Assembly: GCA_040773385.1 (NCBI GenBank)
Contig: JAXGWH010000009.1
Span: forward strand, 1 to 42,415
Direction: 5' to 3'
DNA length: 42,415 nt
Origin: Aeriscardovia sp040773385
GTDB taxonomy: Bacteria > Actinomycetota > Actinomycetes > Actinomycetales > Bifidobacteriaceae
Below the pieces are notes generated by a model. That model saw only the letters and a list, made by a program, of their open reading frames with translations, ran no database searches and was not told the origin of the DNA. Position numbers and translations under genes: made by a program. Shown in pieces: positions 8,326-15,954 of the stretch. Numbering within the stretch: position 1 is the first letter of the stretch; each line of letters begins with the position of its first letter.

Positions 8326-9063
8326 ATGTCAGTCCAGTTTTCGCGCAAAATCGTTCTCCTTGATCTTGACGGGACGCTCACGCGTTCGGATCCCGGCATC
8401 CTCGCCTCTGTCCGTTACGCCTATCAGCACAACGGCATCCCGGTGCCGGACGAGAAGACGCTCAACAGTTTCATCGGACCGGCCATCATGAGCTCGATGC
8501 AGCGGTGCGGTGTCTCAAAGCAGCAGCTGCCGGCGATGGTCCGTTCCTATCGTGAGGCCTACAACACTGACGTGTTCGATGACCCGAACCATCCTGGACT
8601 CAAAGTGCCGGGCATGTATCTCAATTCGGTCTATGACGGCATCCCGGAGGCGCTCAACAATCTGCGCGACGACGGCTATGACCTCTATGTGTGCACGGCG
8701 AAGCCGGAATATCAGGCTCAGCCGATCTGTGACAGATTCGGTCTGACGCCGCTTGTCGACGGCGTGTACGGTGCGAGCGAGGACAGCACGCGCATCCACA
8801 AATACCAGGTGGTGGCCTACACGCTCGAGAAAATCGGGTACAAGCCGGAGAGCGACCAGCTGGCCGTGATGGTCGGCGACCGGTGGACGGATGTGGACGG
8901 CGCGCGTGACGGCGGGCATCTCGACACGATCGGAGCACGCTGGGGCTATGCCGATCCTGGCGAGCTCGAACAGCACGGTGCGGCGGTCATCGCCGAGACG
9001 ACGGCGGATCTCGAACAGACGGTCAACGGCTATTTTGACCAGGAGGCCGCACAGAGAAAATGA
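8326..9063 (+). CDS. HAD-superfamily phosphatase (phosphoglycolate phosphatase-like)
   Basis: The 245-residue cytosolic hydrolase has the HAD nucleophile motif DLDGT at residues 13-17. The conserved Thr of motif II is in VCTAKPE (about 126). A Lys lies near 165, and motif IV is GDRWTDVDGA at about 185-194. The cap domain between motifs I and II is helical, as in phosphoglycolate and pyrophosphate phosphatases (subfamily I). The exact substrate cannot be told from sequence: a sugar phosphate, phosphoglycolate or nucleotide is possible. The ATG at 8326 follows GGGGGAG. It is transcribed convergently with the garA operon and flanked by a 14-bp inverted repeat. Confidence 0.85.
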   Translation: MSVQFSRKIVLLDLDGTLTRSDPGILASVRYAYQHNGIPVPDEKTLNSFIGPAIMSSMQRCGVSKQQLPAMVRSYREAYNTDVFDDPNHPGLKVPGMYLNSVYDGIPEALNNLRDDGYDLYVCTAKPEYQAQPICDRFGLTPLVDGVYGASEDSTRIHKYQVVAYTLEKIGYKPESDQLAVMVGDRWTDVDGARDGGHLDTIGARWGYADPGELEQHGAAVIAETTADLEQTVNGYFDQEAAQRK

Positions 9064-9132
9064 ACGTGGAAGATGACGTTCTTCTGTATGAACTGTCTCT
9101 GACGCGTTGATCTTGATAAATGTCCGATAATG

Positions 9133-9146
9133 TACGTTATGTCAGA
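9133..9146 (-). repeat. Right copy of a 14-bp inverted repeat flanking the HAD gene
   Basis: On the plus strand this reads TACGTTATGTCAGA, the exact reverse complement of 8301-8314. It lies in the 260-bp gap between two convergent genes. GATAAT at 9126-9131 and the self-complementary GTAC core make it AT-rich against the local background. Confidence 0.7.
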
Positions 9147-9225
9147 TTACTGAGGCAAAATTTAACGACATTTCTTCATTCCCGGCCGGCGGTCCGCCGT
9201 CCTGCCTCACACACAAAGAATCACA

Positions 9226-9281
9226 CAGAAAGAATCCCTTCCGGCTCCTCCCCGTCTGTGCGCAGGGAGGGATCAGAAGGG
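9226..9281 (-). terminator. Probable terminator of the pgsA-garA operon
   Basis: On the minus strand an imperfect 16-bp stem (9266-9281 with 9236-9251, two wobbles and two mismatches) closes a loop of 14 nt. The tail is ATTCTTTCTG. It lies 43 bp after the garA stop. The broken stem and interrupted T run make it a moderate candidate. Confidence 0.5.
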
Positions 9282-9323
9282 ACGGGAAATCAGACGCTTC
9301 TTATCTATCGATTCGAAGCGTTT

Positions 9324-9770
9324 TCACCTGTTCTGACCGGTCTTGATCACATACAGCATGCGAAAACGTCCGATCATGATCGAATCGCCGTTGTGCAGCT
9401 CGGCAGAATCGACGCGTTTCATATTCACGTACGTCCCGTTGAGCGAGCCGGCATCCTCCACCATGTATCCGTCCTTCGTCCGACGGAACACGGCATGCTG
9501 GCGCGAGACCGTGGAATCATCGAGCAGAATGTCCGCACGCGCGTCACGGCCGACCGTCACCACATCCTCATCGAGGAGATAGCGTGATCCCTGCGAGGCA
9601 CCGCGTGTCGAAATGAGGAGCGCATCATGGTCGCCGAGCTTTTCGATGGTCTCGATATCATCCTGGCTGAGCGACCGGTCGGAAACGGATGTCAGCGTGA
9701 TCTGGATTGCCGGCAGGCCGATGCTTGTTGTCTCGCCTGCTGATTGAACTACGTCTGTCATGTTGTCCAT
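9324..9770 (-). CDS. garA: GarA/OdhI-type FHA-domain protein
   Basis: The 148-residue cytosolic protein has an FHA phosphothreonine-binding domain at about 50-140, with GR (74-75), SRQH (89-92) and NGTYVN (111-116). The N-terminal ETTS at 13-16 matches the phosphorylation motif of mycobacterial GarA and corynebacterial OdhI. In those species Ser/Thr kinases (PknB/PknG) phosphorylate this Thr, and the protein then binds its own FHA domain and stops inhibiting 2-oxoglutarate-using enzymes. The start is ATG 9770, 9 nt after AAGGAGG inside the end of the upstream gene. The adjacent stop (9772) implies tight coupling. It is last in an operon that in mycobacteria also carries gcvH, which is absent here. 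Confidence 0.9.
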   Translation of the reverse strand: MDNMTDVVQSAGETTSIGLPAIQITLTSVSDRSLSQDDIETIEKLGDHDALLISTRGASQGSRYLLDEDVVTVGRDARADILLDDSTVSRQHAVFRRTKDGYMVEDAGSLNGTYVNMKRVDSAELHNGDSIMIGRFRMLYVIKTGQNR

Positions 9771-9771
9771 C

Positions 9772-10656
9772 CTACTTGTCCTCCTTAACCGTCGTCGCAT
9801 ACGAATAGCTCTTCACCGGCGCGATGGCCGAGATGACGATCTTGTCCTTCTTCTCGACGTTTACCTTGGCGCTGTATTGGACGCGCAGCGTCGAGCCGAC
9901 TCCCCCGGCAATGCCGATCGCATTGGCCAGCGCCTCCGGATCCCCGATGGCGCGGAAAGTATACGGCGAACTCAGCTCCGTGCCGTCGCACGTCACGCCG
10001 GTCTGCGTGTCCACAACGGACGTGGAGGTGACCACGCGCACCGTGTTGAACTGGATGACTTCGGCGCCGGCGTTGCGCAGCTCCTCAATGAGATTGAACA
10101 GCGTCGCTGCGGCGATATGCTTCTTGGTGGTGATCGTCACTTTGATGCCCTTGCCCTGGGCGGGAAGACGGCCGGCGAGGATGCCGGACGCTTCCTCGTT
10201 TTCCTTGGCGACCTTCTGGATCTGGCGTTGCTTGTCGGCGGATTCTTGGATCGAGGTGAGCTGGTTCGCCAGCGTGGTCTTCTGCGATTCGAGCTGTGTG
10301 ATCTGGCGGTTCGTCTCGTCGAGCAGACGGACGAGCTCGCTTTCGCTCAACGATGAGTAATTGGATTGGACCGAGCGCTGCTGGACGACGAACCCGAAGC
10401 CGAGCCCCGCACACAGAACAAGGATGAGCAGCCAGGACAGAACCATGCCCAGGCGGTGGCGCGGATCGTGCTCCCCTGCCGCATGTCCATGTCCCTCATC
10501 CGCGCCGGGTGTGATGACGGGGAATGAGCCGGTCGGCGCCTCATCACCGTCATGACCGGCCTGTGCTGTGGGATCAGCCCCGTATGCCGGTGAGGAGGAT
10601 GCAGAGATCCGCTCGTCCCGTCGTCTCGTGTCATCCTGCCGTTGTGTCGCTGTCAT
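9772..10656 (-). CDS. DUF881 membrane-anchored protein (distal copy)
   Basis: The 294-residue protein has a hydrophilic N-terminal region of about 70 residues and one transmembrane helix at about 71-91 (MVLSWLLILVLCAGLGFGF). A coiled-coil stretch follows (about 100-155, LSESELVRLLDETNRQITQLESQ), then the DUF881 domain (about 160-285, with GIKVTI, ELRNAGAEVIQFN and SPYTFRAIGDP). The C-terminal domain is expected outside the membrane. The family resembles mycobacterial Rv1823, and its function is not established. The ATG at 10656 follows GGGAGAG. The gene lies 23 bp after sbp. The DUF881-sbp-DUF881 trio suggests a shared membrane complex. Confidence 0.9.
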   Translation of the reverse strand: MTATQRQDDTRRRDERISASSSPAYGADPTAQAGHDGDEAPTGSFPVITPGADEGHGHAAGEHDPRHRLGMVLSWLLILVLCAGLGFGFVVQQRSVQSNYSSLSESELVRLLDETNRQITQLESQKTTLANQLTSIQESADKQRQIQKVAKENEEASGILAGRLPAQGKGIKVTITTKKHIAAATLFNLIEELRNAGAEVIQFNTVRVVTSTSVVDTQTGVTCDGTELSSPYTFRAIGDPEALANAIGIAGGVGSTLRVQYSAKVNVEKKDKIVISAIAPVKSYSYATTVKEDK

Positions 10657-10679
10657 ATGCTCTCCCGTCGTCCGGCCGC

Positions 10680-11012
10680 TCAGTTGCGGAAGATGAACCG
10701 GCGGATCGCTGTGGCATTCGAGAAGATGCGGATGCCGAGAACGACGAGGACGGCGGTGGACAGCTGGGTACCCACGCCCAGCTCATTGCCGATGAAGACG
10801 AGCAGCGCGGCGAGGACCACATTGGAGAGGAAGGAGAAGATGAACGCGCGATTTGAATACGACCGCTCGAAATAACTGCGCCCCGCCCCGATGAGCGCAT
10901 CGATGGCCGCGACGACCATGATCGGCAGGTATGGCTGCAGCTCGACGGGGATGGACGGATGGACGAAGAGACCGAGGATTATCCCGCAGACCAATCCGAT
11001 GACTGCCGCCAT
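10680..11012 (-). CDS. sbp: Small basic protein (DUF1290) membrane protein
   Basis: The 110-residue protein has three predicted membrane segments, at about residues 2-18, 27-45 and 57-80 plus a hydrophobic end. It matches the small basic protein (Sbp, DUF1290) family seen in Bacillus near divIB/ftsA and in actinobacteria between two DUF881 genes. The conserved IDALIGAGRSYFE segment lies at about 37-50. The start ATG 11012 is one base from the stop of the preceding DUF881 gene, with AAGAAGGAG as ribosome-binding site. Its function is unknown, but the invariable gene neighbourhood suggests it is the membrane partner of the DUF881 proteins. Confidence 0.92.
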   Translation of the reverse strand: MAAVIGLVCGIILGLFVHPSIPVELQPYLPIMVVAAIDALIGAGRSYFERSYSNRAFIFSFLSNVVLAALLVFIGNELGVGTQLSTAVLVVLGIRIFSNATAIRRFIFRN

Positions 11013-11013
11013 G

Positions 11014-12027
11014 TCACTCCTTCTTCCTGTTCTCAGAGGCGCCGGACGTGACGCCGTGCGCGATGGTGGGCATTGTCACCGGTGCCGCAGGAAGGTCAAT
11101 GGATTCCTGGCGTGCCGTTGTGACGCTGATCCCCCTTTTGCCAAGTGACGAGACGAGCGAGGTACCGATACCCTTGTTCATCATATCCTCCATCGCGCGG
11201 CCGTTTCCGATGGCGCTGAACACATAGGGCGGTGAGACGGCGGACGTTCCGACAAGGACGGACGAGCCCGCGTGGCGGATGGATGTCTGCGGGCCGAGCC
11301 TCTTGCTGTTGAGACCGACAGCCTCCGCGCCTGACTGCCAGATGAGGTCCGCCATCTCCTGCAGATCGATATCGGTGACGGAACCTTCGTCAAACGTCGA
11401 AGCCACGCGGCCCTGGCGATCCTGGGCGGCGTTGCGGGCCGTGAGTGTGATGGTCACGCCCTGCCCCGTCACCGCCGTGGAACCGTTGCGGAGGGCGTCG
11501 GAGATGTCTGATGGTGATTGCCGGCTGTAGGAATTGAGCCGGTCCGTCTGTTTCTGGATTTTGTTCTCGAGGGACCCGACGTCTTTTTCCAGACCGGAAC
11601 GCCGCGATGAGGCGGAGGTCATCTGGGAGGCGAGTTTCTCGCGGACGGAACGGCGTCCGTCATGCTGGAGGAGTCGTACCGTCGCCACAGAGACAACACC
11701 GATTCCCGCACACAGCAGGAAGGCCAGCAGATCGGAAATCAGCCGTGTGGCGAAGGAATCCCGTCGGTGCGCCCTGCTGGTGATGGACACATCCTGATAA
11801 AGCGAGTCAAGCGGCCGGTCGCTCAGGTCGTCAAGGATCTGCAACGGCTCGTCTCGTCTGGAGGAACGCGACTGCCGTGCCCTGGGAGTCTCGGCCGGTC
11901 CCGCGTTGTTCTGGGCGATACGGCGTCCCAGGCCTCGTGCGGAGGACGAGAACGCCGAACGTCTGCGCACGGGCCTGTCCAGAGGCGGATAGGACGGGAA
12001 GGAATGCGGGCCGGAATTCTCAGTCAT
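11014..12027 (-). CDS. DUF881 membrane-anchored protein (proximal copy)
   Basis: The 337-residue protein has a basic, Ser/Arg/Pro-rich N-terminus of about 100 residues. One transmembrane helix follows at about 101-118 (LISDLLAFLLCAGIGVVSVAT), then a coiled coil and a DUF881 domain (about 180-320, with GVTITL, QSGAEAVGLNSKRLG and PPYVFSAIGNG). It is a paralogue of the distal DUF881 protein and corresponds to Rv1823/Rv1825-type genes. The start ATG 12027 overlaps the pgsA stop by 8 bases (ATGACTGA), so translation is probably coupled. A longer reading frame upstream overlaps pgsA and is not used. Confidence 0.88.
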   Translation of the reverse strand: MTENSGPHSFPSYPPLDRPVRRRSAFSSSARGLGRRIAQNNAGPAETPRARQSRSSRRDEPLQILDDLSDRPLDSLYQDVSITSRAHRRDSFATRLISDLLAFLLCAGIGVVSVATVRLLQHDGRRSVREKLASQMTSASSRRSGLEKDVGSLENKIQKQTDRLNSYSRQSPSDISDALRNGSTAVTGQGVTITLTARNAAQDRQGRVASTFDEGSVTDIDLQEMADLIWQSGAEAVGLNSKRLGPQTSIRHAGSSVLVGTSAVSPPYVFSAIGNGRAMEDMMNKGIGTSLVSSLGKRGISVTTARQESIDLPAAPVTMPTIAHGVTSGASENRKKE

Positions 12028-12718
12028 CGGCGGATCTCTGCTGTGGGATGGTACCGGCGGGCCGTTTATCGGATACACCGGTCGCTGAGGATCGTGCATT
12101 CCGATCGGCATGGACGAGGTGCCAGCCCTGGATGAGATAAATGATCCCGGAGAACCAGTACAAGCCGATCCCCCACCAATACAGCGCATATCCCAGGCAA
12201 TGGGCGAAGAAGAAGAGCGGGGCGGCGTCACTGATGTGTGAGAGCACGAGAACGACGATCCCCGCCATGATGAGGAAGGTGCCCGTCTTTCCCATGAAAT
12301 GCACGGGCAACGGCCCATACCCGTGCTGGGCGAGGACGAGGATCTCGACAAGCATCACAAGATCGCGGGCGACGATGATGATCATGAGCGCCCAGTTGAC
12401 CACACCCGCCATGCAGAGGGCGACGGCACAGGAGATGATGAGCAGGCGGTCGGCAAGCGGGTCGAGCAGCTGGCCGAGATCCGAGACCTGGTCGAAACGG
12501 CGCGCGATCCATCCGTCCACACCGTCCGACGCGGCGGAGAGCGCCATCACAAACAACGCCCAGAGGAGCCTGTCAGGATGGCCGTCCGAACTGGCGATGA
12601 GCCAGCCGATGAGGAAGATCGAGAGGATACGCAGGAAACTGATGGCGTTGGGCACGGTCCACACACGATGATGGACCGGCGGGCTGTACCGCTGCGGTTG
12701 ACGGGGTGAGTCGCTCAT
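12020..12718 (-). CDS. pgsA: CDP-alcohol phosphatidyltransferase (PgsA-like)
   Basis: The 232-residue integral membrane enzyme transfers a phosphatidyl group from CDP-diacylglycerol to an alcohol. The family motif D-G-x2-A-R-x8-G-x3-D-x3-D is complete at about 69-91 (DGWIARRF...GQLLDPLAD). About six membrane spans follow. The best guess for the acceptor is glycerol 3-phosphate (phosphatidylglycerophosphate synthase), as for mycobacterial PgsA2 neighbours, but other acceptors are possible. The start ATG 12718 lies near AGGAAG, and the long upstream extension of the frame is not conserved sequence. It is the first gene of the pgsA-DUF881-sbp-DUF881-garA operon. Confidence 0.88.
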   Translation of the reverse strand: MSDSPRQPQRYSPPVHHRVWTVPNAISFLRILSIFLIGWLIASSDGHPDRLLWALFVMALSAASDGVDGWIARRFDQVSDLGQLLDPLADRLLIISCAVALCMAGVVNWALMIIIVARDLVMLVEILVLAQHGYGPLPVHFMGKTGTFLIMAGIVVLVLSHISDAAPLFFFAHCLGYALYWWGIGLYWFSGIIYLIQGWHLVHADRNARSSATGVSDKRPAGTIPQQRSADD

Positions 12719-12848
12719 CCTTCGCTTCCTGGTTCCTGGATTGTCGGGCGAAGATTGCCAAGAACGGATAGAACGATGATGGCCGTCATCCCGCAACGAT
12801 GACAGCCGATCCATCCGGTCCCTTGTTCTTCCCCGGTCGGTCTGGTTC

Positions 12849-13514
12849 TTAGTCTTTATAAGCTTTCTCGGCCTGGGCGCGGATCGCGGCGATGGCTGCA
12901 GCGCGGTCCTTCTGACCATAGACGGCGGAGCCTGCCACGAGCACGTCGGCGCCGGCGGCGGCGACGAGCGGGGCGGTCGTAGGGCTCACTCCCCCGTCCA
13001 CCTCAATGTGCGTCGGCAGACCCTGACGGGTGATCTCGTCGCGCAGACGACGGACCTTGCCCAGCTGGTTGTCAAGGAATTTCTGACCGCCGAAGCCTGG
13101 CTCGACGGTCATGATGAGAATCATGTCGAACTCGGAGAGGATATCGAACAGCGGCTCGACCGGTTCGGCAGGCCGGACGGCGATTGCCGCCTTCGCGCCC
13201 ATCGAATGCAGCTCCCGTGCGAGTCGTACCGGAGCAGCGGCCGCATTCATGTGGAAAGTGACAGACTGGGCGCCCATCTGCGCATAGTGCGGAGCCCAGC
13301 GGTCGGGGTCCTCGATCATGAGATGGACGTCGAGCGGCAGCGGCGAGACCTCCGCGATGCGTTTGACGACCGGTTCGCCGATGGTCAGGTTTGGTACGAA
13401 GTGATAGTCCATCACGTCCACATGGACGAGATCGGCGGTACGGATGGCCTCCAGATCGTCCTGCAGATTGCAGAAATCGGCGGAGAGAATGCTCGGTGCG
13501 ATGCTGATGCTCAT
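12849..13514 (-). CDS. rpe: Ribulose-phosphate 3-epimerase
   Basis: The 221-residue cytosolic enzyme interconverts ribulose 5-phosphate and xylulose 5-phosphate, which feeds the bifid shunt. It is a TIM barrel with the family patterns IAPSILSADF at the start, HVDVMDYHFVPNLT (about 36-49), HLMIEDPD and EVDGGVSP. The metal and active-site residues His34, Asp36, His67 and Asp175 types are present. The length equals the family norm. The start ATG 13514 directly precedes the conserved N-terminus. A longer frame upstream runs through the lgt repeat and is a shadow. It lies 19 bp downstream of lgt and is probably cotranscribed with it. Confidence 0.96.
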   Translation of the reverse strand: MSISIAPSILSADFCNLQDDLEAIRTADLVHVDVMDYHFVPNLTIGEPVVKRIAEVSPLPLDVHLMIEDPDRWAPHYAQMGAQSVTFHMNAAAAPVRLARELHSMGAKAAIAVRPAEPVEPLFDILSEFDMILIMTVEPGFGGQKFLDNQLGKVRRLRDEITRQGLPTHIEVDGGVSPTTAPLVAAAGADVLVAGSAVYGQKDRAAAIAAIRAQAEKAYKD

Positions 13515-13533
13515 AGTTCTCGATTCTAGGGAT

Positions 13534-14652
13534 TTAATGCGACGGTGCAGGGTCCTTGTCGGGCTTGCCGGACGAGCCAGTCTTGCCGGACGAGCCAGTC
13601 TTGCCAGACGTGTCAGTCTTGCCGGACGAGCCAGTCTTGCCGGACGAGCCAGATGTCTCGGCTGTTGTATCGGCTGTATCTGCCGGGTTGCCCGTCTTTT
13701 TGGCCGTGCGTTCGGCGGCCCTGCGTTCCTCGGCCTTCTCACGCTCCTTGTCCTTGCGGGTGACCTCGGCGAGCTGCGCGGAGAGTTCGGCACGTCTGTG
13801 CCCGTAGCGCTGCATGACCGCGTACAGGATCATGCCGAGCAGGATGACGACGATGGCGACCCAGGTGTTCACGCGGATGCCGAGGAACGAGCTGGACAGG
13901 TTGATCCGCAGCTGCTCGATCCATGCCCGGCCCAGGCCATACCACATGAGATAGCAGGCGAAGATCTGGCCGCCTTTGAGGCGGTCGGCGATTTTGCCGA
14001 GCACCCAGACGATGAGCGCCGCACCGATGAGATTCCAGATCATCTCGTACAGGAAAGTCGGATGGAAGAGAGTGTCCGCACCGTTGGGGCAGGCACTGCC
14101 CCCGTAGCACTGCTCGGAATGGCCGATGGCGTTCGCGGAGAGATTGAGCTTGAGCCCCCACGGCAGCGTGGTCGGCTTGCCGTACAGCTCCTGGTTGAAC
14201 CAGTTGCCGAGACGGCCGACCGCCTGGGCGACGAGCAGGCCGGGCGCGAGGGCGTCGGCGAGCAGCCAGAGCGAGTAGCCCTTGTGGTGCGCCCACAGGG
14301 CGGCGCCGATGGTCCCGCCGATGAGGGCGCCGAAGATGGCCATGCCCCCCTGCCAGACCTTCCAGATGTTGCTCGGATCCCCTCCCAGCCAGGGGAAGTA
14401 GTCATACGGGACGGTGATCACGTGGAACAGGCGCGCACCCACGAGCCCGCATGGGATCGCGATGAGCGAGACGTCGAGCACCTGGTCGAAGGTGCCCCCC
14501 AGCTTCTTCCAGCGGTGGGTGAGGATCCAGACCGCCAAGACCATGCCGGTGAGCATGGTGATCGCATACATGTGGATCGTGAGATTGCCGATATGGAACG
14601 AGGAGAAGGAGGGCGAGGGGATGTAGGCCAAGTGCAGGGGCGAACCGATCAT
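13534..14652 (-). CDS. lgt: Prolipoprotein diacylglyceryl transferase
   Basis: The 372-residue multispanning membrane enzyme moves diacylglycerol from phosphatidylglycerol onto the lipobox cysteine of prolipoproteins. The Lgt signature is intact around residues 145-160 (AQAVGRLGNWFNQELYG), and IFGALIGGTIGAALW lies before it. The catalytic core ends near residue 290. About 80 extra residues follow: an Arg/Glu-rich helix and a tail of GSSGKT repeats, so the protein is longer than the usual 270-320. The ATG at 14652 lacks a strong ribosome-binding site (GTGAGCG). A promoter and a hairpin lie just upstream. The two binding lipoproteins in this window are likely substrates. Confidence 0.95.
   Translation of the reverse strand: MIGSPLHLAYIPSPSFSSFHIGNLTIHMYAITMLTGMVLAVWILTHRWKKLGGTFDQVLDVSLIAIPCGLVGARLFHVITVPYDYFPWLGGDPSNIWKVWQGGMAIFGALIGGTIGAALWAHHKGYSLWLLADALAPGLLVAQAVGRLGNWFNQELYGKPTTLPWGLKLNLSANAIGHSEQCYGGSACPNGADTLFHPTFLYEMIWNLIGAALIVWVLGKIADRLKGGQIFACYLMWYGLGRAWIEQLRINLSSSFLGIRVNTWVAIVVILLGMILYAVMQRYGHRRAELSAQLAEVTRKDKEREKAEERRAAERTAKKTGNPADTADTTAETSGSSGKTGSSGKTDTSGKTGSSGKTGSSGKPDKDPAPSH
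13564..13653 (-). repeat. Five 18-bp tandem repeats inside the lgt 3' end
   Basis: Five head-to-tail 18-bp units lie at 13564, 13582, 13600, 13618 and 13636. Read on the minus strand each encodes T-G-S-S-G-K. The third unit diverges (T-D-T-S-G-K). The repeat keeps the reading frame, so unit number can vary without breaking Lgt. Confidence 0.95.
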
Positions 14653-14667
14653 CAGCGCTCACTTTCC

Positions 14668-14691
14668 GTGCCCTCAAGACAGCAAGGGCAC
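14668..14691 (-). promoter_or_regulatory. Hairpin in the lgt leader
   Basis: GTGCCCT (14668-14674) and AGGGCAC (14685-14691) form a perfect 7-bp inverted repeat with a 10-nt loop, 16 bp before the lgt start. No T run follows it, so it is not a simple terminator. It may affect translation initiation or bind a regulator. Confidence 0.45.
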
Positions 14692-14717
14692 CATTGACGG
14701 ACGGACGGGACAACAAC

Positions 14718-14745
14718 AGTATACGGACGGGCGCTCTACGAAGAA
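14718..14745 (-). promoter_or_regulatory. Putative lgt-rpe promoter
   Basis: On the minus strand TATACT (14718-14723) is a near-consensus -10. TTCTTC at 14740-14745 is a weak -35 with 16-bp spacing. It lies 66 bp upstream of lgt, in the gap between cdsA and lgt. Confidence 0.5.
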
Positions 14746-14807
14746 TGTGGTGACATCAGAGCCACGGCGACACCACTACGATGACCGACCGTTTCCAGGA
14801 ATCGGAT

Positions 14808-15866
14808 TCAGACCCCGAAGGCCATGAGCAGGAAGTAGCAGACCGGTGCGGCGAGGATGATGCTGTCGGCACGGTCAAGCACGCCTCCATGCCCGGCGAG
14901 GATATGGCCCATGTCTTTGAGACCGAGGTCGCGCTTGATCATCGAGGCGGAGAGGTCGCCGAGCGTGCCGACCACCGAGACGGCAAGGCCGAGGACGACC
15001 GGCTTCCACCAGCCGCCGGCGAGGAAGTTCGCCGGGAAGGCGATCCAATAGATCGCCACAGCACCGATGACGGCGAACAAGAGACTGCCGCTCAGACCCT
15101 CATAGGATTTCTTGGGCGAGATGCGCGGCGAGAGCTTGTGACGGCCGAACGCCGCACCGAAGATGAGGCCTCCCGTGTCAGAGAGCGCCGGGACGAAGAG
15201 CGCGAGCATGAGCTTTGCCTGATAGCCGTCCTGCGTGAGCAGCAGGACAAGGAACCCCGCGAGCAGCGGCACATACAGAACGGCCAGCGTGGCGGCGGCG
15301 ATGTCGGCCAGACGGCCGGAGAAGAACGCCGGACGCATGGCCGAGACGAACGTCTGCCCGTTCCTGCCCTGTGAGGCGAGCGAGGCCTGCTCGACGGCGG
15401 CGATGCGCTTCTTCTGCCAGGAGGAGAAGCGCTCGAACGGGTTGACGGCGGTGGCGATCACCGTCACGAGCAGGGAGAGCAGTACCGTCTCCCCCAGCGC
15501 GGCCCCGTGACGGGGGAAGAAGAAGGTGCCGAAAGTGACGACGAGCCCGCAGATCGTGAGCACCACGAGCGGGACGGAGATGCCCGCCGTGGCGAAGTTG
15601 TAGCGCAGCTCATACAGGGCCAGTGCGACGAACACGGCGATGAGAACAAGGAAGGCGATACGGGAGACGAAGAGCAACACGAGAATGAGCACGACGAGAG
15701 CCGTACCTGTGGCGATGGCCACAGGCAGGTTCCGGCCTGTCCTCTTGTTGATGTCCTTCAGCTCCGCCTCGGCGTGCTCGCGATGCTCCTCGTGGCGCTC
15801 TTCTTCCTGTCGGTGCCGGGTCTGTCTGTCAGGTCTGTGATTTGTGTTCATCGTCGTATCCGGCAT
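14808..15866 (-). CDS. cdsA: Phosphatidate cytidylyltransferase
   Basis: The 352-residue membrane enzyme makes CDP-diacylglycerol from CTP and phosphatidic acid, the precursor for the PgsA reaction encoded nearby. The CdsA signature is present near residues 305-332 (SASMIKRD...KDMGHILAGHGGVLDRADS). About eight membrane spans precede and surround it. The first ~45 residues are highly charged (Arg, His, Glu) and predicted to be cytosolic. The start ATG 15866 follows GGGGAG with a 5-nt gap. The longer frame overlaps frr in another frame and is not used. It follows frr by 88 bp on the same strand. Confidence 0.94.
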   Translation of the reverse strand: MPDTTMNTNHRPDRQTRHRQEEERHEEHREHAEAELKDINKRTGRNLPVAIATGTALVVLILVLLFVSRIAFLVLIAVFVALALYELRYNFATAGISVPLVVLTICGLVVTFGTFFFPRHGAALGETVLLSLLVTVIATAVNPFERFSSWQKKRIAAVEQASLASQGRNGQTFVSAMRPAFFSGRLADIAAATLAVLYVPLLAGFLVLLLTQDGYQAKLMLALFVPALSDTGGLIFGAAFGRHKLSPRISPKKSYEGLSGSLLFAVIGAVAIYWIAFPANFLAGGWWKPVVLGLAVSVVGTLGDLSASMIKRDLGLKDMGHILAGHGGVLDRADSIILAAPVCYFLLMAFGV

Positions 15867-15954
15867 AACACTCCCCTGCGGCCCGCATCCCGGGCCGATC
15901 AGTTTCAGCTGGCACCATCGGCTCCCGCGGACAACCCGCAGGATGACGGTGTCC

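Noticed and set aside
9064..9086. Terminator of the HAD gene
   Set aside because: GAACGT and ACGTTC pair as a 6-bp stem, but the stem is weak and followed only by TTCTGT.
12719..12848. Imperfect inverted repeat downstream of rpe (near 12783-12810)
   Set aside because: GTCATC and GATGAC can pair, but there is no T run and the stem is short, so terminator function is not supported.
13564..13653. CRISPR-like array
   Set aside because: The repeats are 18 bp, head to tail without spacers, and encode a regular GSSGKT peptide in the lgt frame.
13515..13793. N-terminal extension of rpe through the lgt repeat region
   Set aside because: The translated extension is a Leu/Ala/Arg/Pro repeat in a shifted frame of the lgt tail. 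The conserved epimerase N-terminus begins at ATG 13514.
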